A stretch of 24,565 nucleotides of DNA, from the NCBI RefSeq assembly GCF_000006405.1, contig NW_003201432.1, forward strand, positions 24,565-49,129, written 5' to 3'. The first letter of the stretch is position 1. The number at the start of each line of letters is the position of its first letter. The notes under the pieces are model-generated. The model had not been told where the DNA came from and did no database searches. It saw only the letters and a list, made by a program, of their open reading frames with translations. Below are positions 9,125 to 17,593 of this stretch, one piece after another. The stretch is from Perkinsus marinus ATCC 50983. Taxonomy: Eukaryota > Perkinsozoa > Perkinsida > Perkinsidae. The translations under genes and the position numbers were made by a program.

Positions 9125-9264
9125 CGGTGAGTTGACGTCTCCGCGCATTGTAGACCTTACATTTTAACACACGGCCTACCCTTCATCCGTATACCGGAGA
9201 GCAGGACGGACCAATTCCTTAGGGGAACTGTGGTTCCGTCGGCTTGTCCTGCTGGCGCCAGCCG

Positions 9265-9286
9265 TTTGCCAGTGGCAAATTGCCAC
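9265..9286. repeat. hAT-type excision scar, T=TTTGCCAC
   Basis: Perfect 7+8+7 architecture. Its last three bases are also the first three of the next scar. Confidence 0.85.
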
Positions 9287-9305
9287 CTACGGTAGGTGAC
9301 CTACC
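9284..9305. repeat. hAT-type excision scar, T=CACCTACC
   Basis: Perfect 7+8+7 architecture, overlapping the preceding scar by three bases, which means two successive events at almost the same place. Confidence 0.85.
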
Positions 9306-10020
9306 TGCTCTTCCACCGAATACGCGATTCACTGCATCCGAAGATGGCTTGCGGTAAACCATATGCCGTCCAACCCTACTGTTGGACTATTCACTGATTC
9401 AGTGGTGCGTATCTTTCTCGATGCTCTCCGTTCAGTTCTTCTAGCAGTGCTCGGAGATCCTGCACAATGCACTCCACATGCAAGTTGCATGATCTCCGCG
9501 TCGCATGATGCAACGCGACGTTCAGGTGCACTAATCGCCTTCCGTCAAGGTATGCTGCTCGAGGAGATCGCGCTGCTTGGTCGCTGGAGCGGCACACATA
9601 CTTCGGTCGGAAATCACCTTTGAGATGCCTCTGATCAAGTCTCTCGCCTCGCGCAACAAGACTCCAAATTACTACACCTTTTCAATCTCAAATTCAGCAA
9701 ATGACAGAACAAATTAGAAAAATGAAATTTGATTTCAGTTGGATGAAAGGAAATTTTCACGGAACGAAAGTTCAAATGCGAAAGTGAATTCTATGACTTC
9801 GGAAACACGAGTTCAAATTAGTGAAACACAAGATCAAGTTCGACCAGTCAAAACTCATTTCCATCACGTCTCGAAATGCACTATTCACACTACACGAGTT
9901 GTGCAAAACGTACTTGCGGTATTCCCATTGTGCCCAGTTATCGCGCGCCTTTCTAATTTGGGAAGGCAGGGGGAGGTGAGCTACTGCCTCCGAGAATTTA
10001 CTCACATTCATTCATACATG

Positions 10021-10042
10021 TACTCGTTACGAGTAACTCACA
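10021..10042. repeat. probable old excision scar, T=TACTCGTA, two mismatches
   Basis: First arm and reverse complement are perfect; the third arm reads ACTCACA instead of ACTCGTA. Present in both locus copies (16534-16555 in copy 2), so it predates their separation. Confidence 0.45.
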
Positions 10043-10098
10043 TGCCGCCTTTGGGATGATCATAGCATTCGATCAAACTCGGAAAACCCTTCTGACGA

Positions 10099-10120
10099 AG
10101 CTGAAGTTCAGCTGCTGAAC
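10099..10120. repeat. hAT-type excision scar, T=AGCTGAAC, absent from copy 2
   Basis: Perfect 7+8+7 architecture. In copy 2 the aligned position (16612-16619) holds a single AGCTGAAC with the same flanks on both sides. This is the empty site, so the extra 14 bp here are a gained insertion. The scar sits in the tRNA-like piece T6. Confidence 0.95.
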
Positions 10121-10170
10121 CCACGACCAGCCGCTTACTCAGCGTATGCTCTGCCAGCTAAGGTAGGGAG
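10114..10170 (-). repeat. tRNA-like fragment (T6)
   Basis: Minus strand shows a very good A box / D arm (CTTAGCTGGCAGAGC, plus 10149-10163), an anticodon-like region and the start of a T arm (GGTCGTGGGTTCAGC), but the 3' half of the T arm and a pairing acceptor are absent. Copy 2 has the same piece at 16610-16672. It is a truncated tRNA-derived sequence, not a working tRNA. Confidence 0.6.
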
Positions 10171-10504
10171 GCTTTGCTAGAAATATATCATCCTCCGCTT
10201 CCATCATGAATTTAGTTATATCAATGTTCCCTGATGTCGCTGAACTAAATGGCTCGTCCATCATGAACAAGCAACGTATAGCTGCTGAACGGTGAGGCCG
10301 AATAACTTCGATGCCGTTCGAATGCCGCCTGCAGATACGTTTTGCATCGTCATTGTTCTCGAGACGATCATTCATATCGTTCAGTTTTCGTATATAAAAC
10401 GACTCGTTGGCGGCTGGGTTTTGGCAATTTGGCGTCAACTCGGTGATGATGTTCCTTCTACCAGAAGTTAATTTCTTTTTTATTATCGTATTTGATCGGA
10501 TCAT
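10139..10504 (-). CDS. unassigned open frame, disrupted in copy 2
   Basis: A 121-codon minus-strand frame, hydrophilic, with a distinctive stretch RCLFMMDEPFSSATSGNID and IDITKFMMEAEDDIFLAKPP. I recognise no family. In copy 2 the same frame has a TAA in place of a Ser codon (plus 16784-16786) and a 2-bp length difference near 16935, so either only copy 1 is functional or the frame is not coding. An upstream ATG exon (MEDTSSESST, near plus 10541) is possible. The 3' end runs into the tRNA-like piece without a clear donor. Confidence 0.3.
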   Translation of the reverse strand: MIRSNTIIKKKLTSGRRNIITELTPNCQNPAANESFYIRKLNDMNDRLENNDDAKRICRRHSNGIEVIRPHRSAAIRCLFMMDEPFSSATSGNIDITKFMMEAEDDIFLAKPPYLSWQSIR

Positions 10505-10652
10505 CTCATCACAAGTGTGGACGACTCGGATGAAGTGTCCTCCATAATCACCGATAAGGTAAATTCAACTTCCATCCGACCCGTTGTTTGGGAGGCATCA
10601 GTCATCACTTGATCATCACCATTCCCTCTGGTGTGACGAGTCTAGCTATTCT

Positions 10653-10686
10653 ACACGTCTTCCACGTGAAGACGTGGAAGACGTGT
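10653..10686. repeat. inverted repeat, 15-bp arms, 4-nt loop
   Basis: Arms ACACGTCTTCCACGT and its exact complement flank GAAG. A second odd palindrome (GACGTGT, T, ACACGTC) overlaps its right arm and continues with ACGTCC, so it may be a stack of partly decayed scars. Copy 2 has the same arrangement at about 17154-17187. Confidence 0.85.
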
Positions 10687-11016
10687 TACACGTCACGTCC
10701 GTTACCATTCGTTACTGTTACCATGGCGTTGTTCTAGATGTCGTCGCTGAGTTCAGATCCCGGTGGAAGCTGTCCCGCAACTGGTGTAACACAAGGGGGT
10801 CCTGTAGGTTAGGGAGGTACGCTGTAGACTGGCAATAATAATCGTACTGATCGTAAGGCGAAGGTAGTACTGTGTTCTCACGCGCAGCGCACAGACGAAG
10901 TACGTAAAAGAATTGTCTACCGTACTCGGATTAGAGAGTGTGGCTGTTGACTAACATTGTCCTGTTGACGAGATCAGGACAAGGATCATCAATCTTTGGA
11001 AAGAACGACAGAAAAA

Positions 11017-11116
11017 NNNNNNNNNNNNNNNNNNNNNNNNNNNNNNNNNNNNNNNNNNNNNNNNNNNNNNNNNNNNNNNNNNNNNNNNNNNNNNNNNNNN
11101 NNNNNNNNNNNNNNNN
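11017..11116. other. assembly gap, 100 N
   Basis: A run of exactly 100 N, a conventional placeholder for a gap of unknown size. It separates the two copies of the locus. Confidence 0.99.
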
Positions 11117-11121
11117 ATTAT

Positions 11122-11263
11122 CAGTGTCGGAATATATTTTCGCATTCCTCACCTGAGCTCGGGAGTTTCCTCGCTGATTATAGAAATTTGCATACGAATT
11201 CGGGTAGAAGTGCCCACCCTAGTAATTTCCTCATTGCGTATTTTCCCACCCTGATATACAGTG
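11122..11263 (+). repeat. CARTG element, copy F in locus copy 2
   Basis: Same element and position relative to QCR7 as at 5438-5579. Confidence 0.7.
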
Positions 11264-11275
11264 TTTGAGGTCAAC

Positions 11276-12015
11276 ATGTCTTTCCATCGTGCCTTCGCCC
11301 GAGTCGTCTGCAACTACAACAAGAGTATAGAAGGCTCCGTCCCCTGGTGAGCATATCTGAGGTTCTCCCGTGCCACTCACGGATTAGGTACCAAGTGAAG
11401 CGTGAGAAGTCGCCATTCCAACAGGTGTGGGATGAAGTCTTCACACCAATTTGGTTCAAGCTTGTCAAGGGACCGTAACAAGATACCCCCTCACCGCACA
11501 GCGAAGATTTCTTCCACCTTTACAGATATGAACGTTGGGAGTACAACGCACTGGTCGCCCGTTACAGAGGCATGGGCATCATGGCTGATGACGCGATGAA
11601 TGACAAGGTCCCTGGTTCGATCCCCGGCGGCGGCATTTTTATCTTTTCAGGATATGATCGTTGAACGAGCGCTTGATATCATTCCTGAGGACATCCGTAT
11701 ACAGAGATATAGGCGTATGATGAGAGGTAGGTCCGATGCACAATGTCAACTACATGTGTTGGTGACATTTTTATTGGTTTTTGTACATTCCACCCGAATT
11801 GACTCAGCTGAGGGAAGCGAACATATATTCCTCCATCACTGTTCGGATGTCGCTCAGGCGCGGTCCTGGCCGGTCGTAAGCTCCATCTCCCACTAGAACT
11901 CCAAAACTACGATCCTATGGTGCCCTACATGGCCCCTTATATCGAGGAAGCTAAGTTCCAAATGCAGGAGGAACAGGAGCTGCTGGCTTACCATCCTTGG
12001 GATCGGCGACTGTAG
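11276..12015 (+). CDS. cytochrome bc1 complex subunit 7 (UQCRB/QCR7-like), second copy
   Basis: Exons 11276-11346, 11388-11474, 11502-11607, 11651-11726 and 11858-12015 encode the same 165 residues as the first copy. I count four coding differences (TAT/TAC Tyr, TTG/CTG Leu, GCC/GCT Ala, GAA/GAG Glu) and all are silent, while introns and flanks carry more changes. Every splice site is kept; intron 1 ends TAG instead of CAG. The protein is therefore under selection in both copies, or these are two alleles of a single gene. Intron 3 again holds the tRNA-like B box and intron 4 the CARTG element (11741-11841). Confidence 0.88.
11741..11841 (-). repeat. CARTG element, copy G in locus copy 2
   Basis: Same intron-4 insertion as at 6057-6157, with one base difference noted (ACATATATTCC for ACGTATATTCC). 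Confidence 0.75.
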
Positions 12016-12960
12016 GTTGACGATGAATATGTTACATTCAGCAGATCTTATATCATTATGTAACGGCAATAAATAGTAAACGAAGTTAGATATCAATGAA
12101 CTACGGTTGATAGCCGTTCGCATACTCGGGTGGTGCGAGTAACGAATTCGGGAATTTATATGGTATCCTGGAGATCTGATCAGTGCAAGTCATTAGCATT
12201 TTTGATAGTATGCGGTTGTAGAATTAACTATGAGTCTGTAGTCGGTGTAAATCTCGTTTTACTGTTTTCTATCAATTTTGCTTCATCTTAGATACACCGC
12301 AGGCGTCTCTGGTTTTGGCGAGACTTCGATGCATTCGACCTTCTTGACTATGTAGCGAACCAAGATGCAACAATATTATCACATTCGTCGCTCATTGCGC
12401 CGATCATGGTTGTTGACAGGAAGAAGCTGCTATTTTTACTACATGGCATGGCTCAGTCGTGTTCAGTAGTGGTCAATTTATTCTCTGTTTTCACTTCGCT
12501 TTGTCGTCGCTCTGTCTTGATATTCGTACATTTCAATGCGTCCATCTTCCGAGGAGGAAGACGATCCGATCGCTTTCGTCGCGATGAGCTTCCGAATAAC
12601 GCGAGAGAAATGAAGCAACCAGACCCGCGTCTAACGTCGTTAATTGAAGCGGGTATGTTTTTTAAAAAACTAGCTATTATATTAACATTTTGGGTAATAA
12701 GTTAAAGTCAGTCGGTAAGTGATTAAAAAAGGGTATTTTTTCAAAAGAAGTGGTTAAATTATTAAAAACTCGGGTAAAATATTAAATTGACCTCGAAATG
12801 CTCAGCGTTTCGAGCAGCTCAGAATCTACAGCATTTAATGCTGTAGATTTTCTTATGCTCTCCAAATCTTGTTCAAAAGACCGCATACACGTACCATGAA
12901 ACGATGGAACATGAGGTCACAATAACAATAAGAAGAGTATTACTTGTGCCGTAGAGCAGT
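12016..12960. other. QCR7 3' flank in copy 2
   Basis: Counterpart of 6332-7278. The possible exon ending LTSLIEAG and the GTATGTTT donor are kept, with clustered amino-acid differences. The 27-bp odd palindrome is at 12823-12849 with a T centre. No other gene is visible. Confidence 0.4.
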
Positions 12961-13039
12961 CCAGGGGGTCATCCAGCCCCGAGAGCGAACGTTCCTCGAG
13001 ACGTTGTGCACAGGGAATAATGTTCCCGACGGTGGAGTT

Positions 13040-13054
13040 GCGCGCTTAGCGCGC
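13040..13054. repeat. 15-bp odd palindrome near the hAT left end
   Basis: GCGCGCT, a single T, then AGCGCGC. Short and low-complexity, so less telling than the longer ones; it may be subterminal hAT structure. Confidence 0.4.
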
Positions 13055-13357
13055 GCCATACCGATCGATAAAATTCAGTTGCTCACGATGAGCGGTGAAG
13101 TTCACGCCATGAACCCTATGTGCCGTTAGTAGACTCCGGGGTGACTTAGTCTTATCATTAAACCTCAATGCCTACCATCGACGCTTTCGCCCTCATGATG
13201 CGCAGCCAAGGGAGGAGCAGCAGCAGTAGTAGTAGTAACGACCATAATCCCGTTCAGGAGGCTGCCTCCGCGAGTAGACAACAGGAGACCAGCGATGATG
13301 CCACGGAAAGTTGGGTTGGTCGAATCTTCCGCTTGACTGTAGTCCCGTCTGTCAGAC

Positions 13358-15805
13358 GTGGCTTGCGCATCAGCTCCTTCGGCATCGGGTGTCATTGAGG
13401 GCGAGGTTCCTGCGGTAGCCCGTGTCGAGGAGTTGGTCTGTGAGGCGAACCCGCCCAAACGCGCTAAAACATCGAACTTGCGAGAGGAATATCCCTGGCT
13501 CGTGGCCGCGAACAAGCCTGGAGAGGTTGTGGCGTACCTTTGCAAGGCTTGCTCGGCATCCGCTGTGCATCTAGCAAGCCTGGGAGAGTCAAGAGAATAC
13601 TTCAGCAATACGGCGGTGCTCGCGTCCAACAATGTGCGAGTGAAGGCGGCTGCGCACTGCAAGAGGCTGTCCCACAAAGCCCTAATGCTAGGGGGATTCA
13701 AGGAAATCACCGAGGCTCTCGTAGAGGCTAAGTCCCAGCAAGTGTCAAAGAAGCTTGAGAATGACAGGGCTGGGATAAAAGCATCGTTGGAGACACTGCT
13801 CTGGCTGATAGTCAATGAAGTAAAAGTTGGACAATCCAAGATGGTAAATGCAAATGTTAGGTCTCTCTCAGATTCCCTTCACCGAGCACTTTGAAGGCAC
13901 GTTAGCCCTACAGTGCGCACGAGATTCACGTCTACGGAAATGGTGCCAGTCGAGAGATCGCAACGCAACCTACAGGTCGCATACGAGGATATGCGATTTT
14001 CTGGAAGTCCTTGACGAAGTCCTGGAGGCCGAGGCCACGGAGAACATCAGTCAGGGAGTTAGCAAATACAAGGTGTACTCGATCATTGTCGATGAGAGCT
14101 CGTACACGGAAAACTCTCACCTCGCGATATTTATCAAGTAGGCCGCGAAATAGTCATTTGTGTATCTTCTTCCACCGTGAAACCAGATACATGAAACTGG
14201 TAGACGGGAAATACCGCCCAGTTGAAGAGCTCCTGGATACTAGAGTGATTTCATCGACCAGTGGATCCGAGGTCGGGGCCGTTATCCAAGAAACGCTGGA
14301 GAAATTTAAGCTACCGTTTGAATATCTCCGGACATTCAGCGGTAATGCGAATGGCCGTTGCCGACTGAGCTCTCTCCAGCTGTGGGTTGACAGGAGACGG
14401 GGCCAGCGCGATATCCGGGGACGGAGAAGGCACTTTCGGCTTTATTTTGAGAAATATCAATCCAAAATGCCAGTTCCAGCACTGCTGGTGAATCGTGGAA
14501 TCCAATTACTGCATGCCTCCTGGTTTTTTCAGTGCTCATAGACTGGCTCTCGTGAGCCGCAACGTGGGGGAGAAACACGTGATTGTGATGAGAATGTTGG
14601 ACGCGTTGAAATCACTTCACAAGTTGTTTCACAAGAGCAATAAGAAGAGCTCGACTCTACGCAAGGTCTGCGACGAGAGCGGAGAGAAATATCGGTAGTA
14701 ATCAGAAAATAATCACAGTTAGTGTGCTGTGACAGCACACTAACTGAGACAGCACTGCTGTCTCAGAAAACTGATACGATGCGCCCAAACTCGATGGCTA
14801 TCAGCCGCCGAATCTCTTGATAGACTCCGACAACAACTTCCTCAGGTTATACTAGCCCTGAGGGAGATTGCTGCTGACAGGTCCTTTCCAAGCAAGAAAC
14901 GCGCGCAGTGTGAAGGGATTCTGCGAATACTATGTGATGCCGAAACTCCAGTTACCGTGGCAATTCTGGGAAAAATCCTTAAGAGGATATCGAGGGTCTC
15001 ATTAGTGTTTCAATCCGCTGATGTCGATATAAGCACTGGCATTGCTGCTACAACCCGGTTGATCAATGAATTGCTGCAGCTGGGGAACGAGCAAAGTCTT
15101 CTGGAAGATGCACAGGAAGAAATCGAGAATTTACAGTCGCGCTTGTCGTCTCATGGGATAACCAGTTCGACGACTACCGTGCGTTCTTGCCGAGCTGCTC
15201 AGGAGGGGCCGACGGGAAGCACGAAGGGCTTGGCTGCCTTCGTGAACGAAGTTGTGGTCGAATTACGGAGGCGGTTCCTTCCCGACAATGACCTGCTCAA
15301 GCAGATATCTACTTTCGACCAGCCGGTCTGGCAGATAAAGTCGAAAGCCGCGGCGGACAGGCTCGGTATCGATCAAGAACAGATGTCACAAGAAGCTAAG
15401 CTGATTGCCAAACATCTGGAGTGCACCAACCTCATCAAGGATACCACTGAGCCTGGGTTCGAAAGTGACTTTTGACTCAACCTAGTCAATGATCGCTACA
15501 GCTATGGTGTATTCAATGCGCATGTCATCCTTGCAGCGAGTTATCTGACCTTTCCATTGGGGTCCGTCAGTGTCGAAAGACTCTTTTCTGCCTATACTCG
15601 GACTTCAAGCAATTTACGCCGCGGCCTTCGAGGTGATCGACTAGGTATGATTGTTAGGATACGCAGTCGGGCGCCACTGTTCGCCACTATACAGGAGCAA
15701 GGTTTCCCACTTGACCACTGCTCTAAGACTGCTCGGATCGACGAGCTGCTGGACAAGGCGTTTGAGGTGTGGCGAAGGAAGCCACGAAGGATTCTCTCAT
15801 CATGA
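13358..15805 (+). pseudogene. hAT transposase, broken
   Basis: Domain order is that of DUF4371-type hAT transposases. 13358-13894: N-terminal TTF-like zinc finger (EEYPWLVAA, CKAC, then HCKRLSHKAL). 13940-14141: start of the RNase H-like core with the first catalytic Asp in YSIIVDESS. 14160-14360: continuation (VISSTSGSEVGAVIQETLEKF). 14495-14698: HRLALV and LDALKSLHKLFHKSNKKSS, the segment before the insertion domain. 14790-15475: DRLRQQLPQVILALREIA through the all-helical region to VVVELRRRFLP. 15540-15805: C-terminal dimerisation block with SVSVERLFSAYTRTSSNLRR. The frame changes near 13.87, 14.14 and 14.4-14.5 kb, and 14696-14766 contains stops; the last could be an intron (GTAGTA to CTCAG), the others look like damage. 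The last third is open over long stretches, so inactivation is not old. Confidence 0.85.
14716..14766. repeat. double palindrome, probable long-hairpin excision scar
   Basis: A 15-base arm starting CAGTTAGTG, a single G and the perfect complement (14716-14746) overlap by three bases a second palindrome with 11-base arms around a single C (14744-14766). Left arm ends GTGCTGT and right arm starts TGCTGTC, so both flank the 8-bp word GTGCTGTC. This is the same geometry as the 22-bp scars, but with each hairpin extension longer and the two joined through a 3-base overlap. Confidence 0.75.
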
Positions 15806-15822
15806 ATTGGGCGACGCTAAGC

Positions 15823-15841
15823 CACTGCATTCAATGCAGTG
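15823..15841. repeat. 19-bp odd palindrome after the hAT transposase
   Basis: Arms of nine bases (CACTGCATT) around a single C, followed by TGAAATTG-like sequence that could be a damaged third arm. Lies just after the transposase stop. Confidence 0.5.
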
Positions 15842-16104
15842 AAATTGAGTCGTAGGTAGTAAACCCGAGTGCTTCTCGGAATGCATTAATTCACCATGTC
15901 TCACAGAGTGGGGAGTGTTGTGTTTCGCACTGCGAGGTTCGCAGCAGAAAGTTTGACCACGATGCCTTCCGCGATGAGTTCCCAACCCCTAACTACATAA
16001 CACCAACAAAAGTTCCTCGGCACGTTCCTATGAACTCAAGGGAAAAATGTTCCTAGCCCGCGCGAGAACTCAAAATATGTTCCCTCCGGGAACGTCACAC
16101 GTTC

Positions 16105-16127
16105 CTGGATGACCCGGGGTCATCCAG
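16105..16127. repeat. palindromised right terminus of the hAT element
   Basis: CTGGATGACCC, G, GGGTCATCCAG: the inverted repeat of the element is followed at once by its own mirror image. A normal hAT end would stop after the first half. Confidence 0.7.
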
Positions 16128-16129
16128 AG

Positions 16130-17515
16130 GCTTTGAGACGGCTCTGATCAAATCTCTAGCCTCGCGCAACAAGTCTCCAAATTACTACACCTTTTCAATC
16201 TCAAATTCAGCAAATGACAGAACAAATTAGAAAAATGAAATTTGATTCCAGTTGGATGAAAGGAGATTTTCACGGAACGAAAGTTCAAATGCGAAAATAA
16301 AATTAATGACTTCGGAAACACGAGTTCAAATTAGTGAAACACAAGGTCAAGTTCGACCAGTCAAAACTCATTTCCATCACGTCTCGAAATGCACTATTCA
16401 CACTACACGAGTTGTGCAAAACGTACTTGCGGTCTTCCCATTGTGCACAGTTATCGCGCGCCTTTCCAATTTGGGAAGGCAGGGTAAGGTGAGTTACTGC
16501 CTCCGAGGGTTTACTCATATTCATTCATACATGTACTCGTTACGAGTAACTCACATGCCGCCTTTGGGATGATCATAACATTAGGTCAAACTCGGAAAAC
16601 CCTTCTGACGAAGCTGAACCCACGACCAGCCGCTTACTCAGCGTGTGCTCTGCCAGCTAAGCTAGGGAGGCTTTGCTAGAAATATATCATCCTCCGCTTC
16701 CACCATGAATTTAGTTATATCGTTGTTCCCTGATGTCGCTGAACTAAATGGCTCGTCCATCATGAACAAGCAACGTATAGCTGCTTAACGGTGAGGCCGA
16801 ATAACTTCGATGCCGTTCGAATGCCGCCTGCAGATACGTTTCGCATCGTCATTGTTCTCGAGACGATCATTCATATCGTTCAGTTTTGGTATATAAAACG
16901 ACTCGTTGGCGGCTGGGTTTTGACAATTTGGCGTTGCAACTCGGTGATGATGTTCCTTCTACCAGAAGTTAATTTCATTTTTATTATCGTATTTGATCAG
17001 ATCATCTCATCACAAGTGTGGACGACTCGGATGAAGTGTCCTCCATAATCACCGATAAGGTTAATTCAACTTCCATCCGACCCATCGTTTGGGAGGCATC
17101 AGTCATCACTTGATCATCACCATTCCCTCTGGTGTGACGAGTCTAGCCATTCTACACGTCTTCCACGTGAAGACGTGGAAGACGTGTTACACGTCACGTC
17201 CGTTACCATTCGTTACTGTTACCATGGCGTTGTTCTAGATGTCGTCGCTGAGTTCAGATCCCGGTGGAAGCTGTCCCGCAACTGGTGTAACACAAGGGGG
17301 TCCTGTAGGTTAGGGAGGTACGCTGTAGACTGGCAATAATAATCGTACTGATCGTAAGGCGAAGGTAGTACTGTGTTCTCACGCGCAGCGCACAGACGAA
17401 GTACGTAAAAGAATTGTCTACCGTACTCGGATTAGAGAGTGTGGCTGTTGACTAACATTGTCCTGTTGACGAGATCAGGACAAGGATCATCAATCTTTTG
17501 GAAAGAACGACAGAA
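16130..17515. other. shared right flank of locus copy 2
   Basis: Counterpart of 9618-11016. It carries the unoccupied site for the 14-bp scar (16612-16619), the tRNA-like piece (16610-16672), the disrupted version of the unassigned frame (about 16640-17005) and the 15-bp-arm inverted repeat near 17154. Nothing else is recognisable. Confidence 0.5.
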
Positions 17516-17593
17516 AAAATATCATGTAATGTTTAAAACGAACGAAAGGGAATAACAAGTCTGACGACGTGACGACTCTGTGACGACAGCCTT

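Larger units (their letters stand above)
8720..9623 (+). mobile_element. tyrosine-recombinase element fossil (Crypton- or DIRS-like)
   Basis: Two recognisable blocks of a tyrosine recombinase lie on the plus strand: an N-terminal core-binding-like block around 8780-8970 (with AGYAYSTVPRNLSYIRA) and the C-terminal catalytic block in 9363-9623 (HDATRRSGALIAFRQG followed by IALLGRWSG), the usual H..RR.GA ... LGRW.S layout of eukaryotic YR elements. No reverse transcriptase is seen next to it, so Crypton-like is possible, but a DIRS remnant cannot be excluded. The element is broken; its ends are not defined, although the match to copy 2 resumes at about 9618. Confidence 0.6.
5433..11016. repeat. 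locus copy 1 of a large near-identical pair
   Basis: The stretches 5433-7278 and 9618-11016 are near-identical, by base-by-base reading, to 11117-12962 and 16130-17515. The first part keeps a constant offset of 5684 for more than 1 kb with only scattered substitutions. The middle of this copy (7279-9617) is replaced by a hAT element in the other. The copy ends at a 100-N gap. Confidence 0.95.
9624..11016. other. shared right flank of locus copy 1
   Basis: Matches 16136-17515 of copy 2. 9624-10098 has overlapping weak frames on both strands and no recognisable product. A tRNA-like piece lies at 10114-10170, an unassigned minus-strand frame at 10139-10504, and a strong inverted repeat at 10653-10686. 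10690-11016 shows nothing I can name. Confidence 0.5.
12961..16127 (+). mobile_element. hAT-superfamily DNA transposon, nearly full length
   Basis: A 3.2-kb hAT element of the DUF4371/TTF-zinc-finger group. The left end reads CCAGGGGGTCATCCAG; the right end carries the matching CTGGATGACCC, then an added mirror copy, making a 23-bp odd palindrome (16105-16127). GGGTCATCCAG is the shared terminal inverted repeat. I see no clean 8-bp target duplication at the two flanks, and the flanks themselves differ from a simple insertion into copy 1, so the insertion site has been rearranged. The element is more GC-rich than its surroundings. It is the natural local suspect for the 8-bp scars in the window, although this copy itself looks inactive. 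Confidence 0.88.
11117..17515. repeat. locus copy 2 of the near-identical pair
   Basis: Begins at the first base after the gap with the sequence found at 5433 of copy 1 and follows it to 12962. A hAT element then replaces the 7279-9617 interval of copy 1, and the match resumes at about 16130 and runs to 17515, where copy 1 meets the gap. Beyond 17515 the sequence is unique. Confidence 0.95.

Noticed and set aside
8297-9305. Odd palindromes as Helitron 3' hairpins or transcription terminators
   Set aside because: They lack a CTRR terminus or U-tract, are not at element ends, and the third arm plus the empty site in copy 2 point to excision scars instead.
9739-10059. 106-codon plus-strand frame kept in both locus copies
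   Set aside because: It contains no recognisable motif, and its substitutions between copies are not biased to silent sites by eye; not listed as a gene.
1404-10170. tRNA genes
   Set aside because: A- and B-box-like parts are visible, but no piece has pairing acceptor stems and a proper anticodon arm, so I call them tRNA-derived fragments only.
13225-13240. Short AGC/AGT run in the hAT 5' region as a microsatellite of interest
   Set aside because: Only a few units, ordinary low-complexity sequence.
5433-17515. The large repeat pair as a composite transposon
   Set aside because: The copies include a multi-exon host gene and meet at an assembly gap; allelic contigs or a segmental duplication explain them better.
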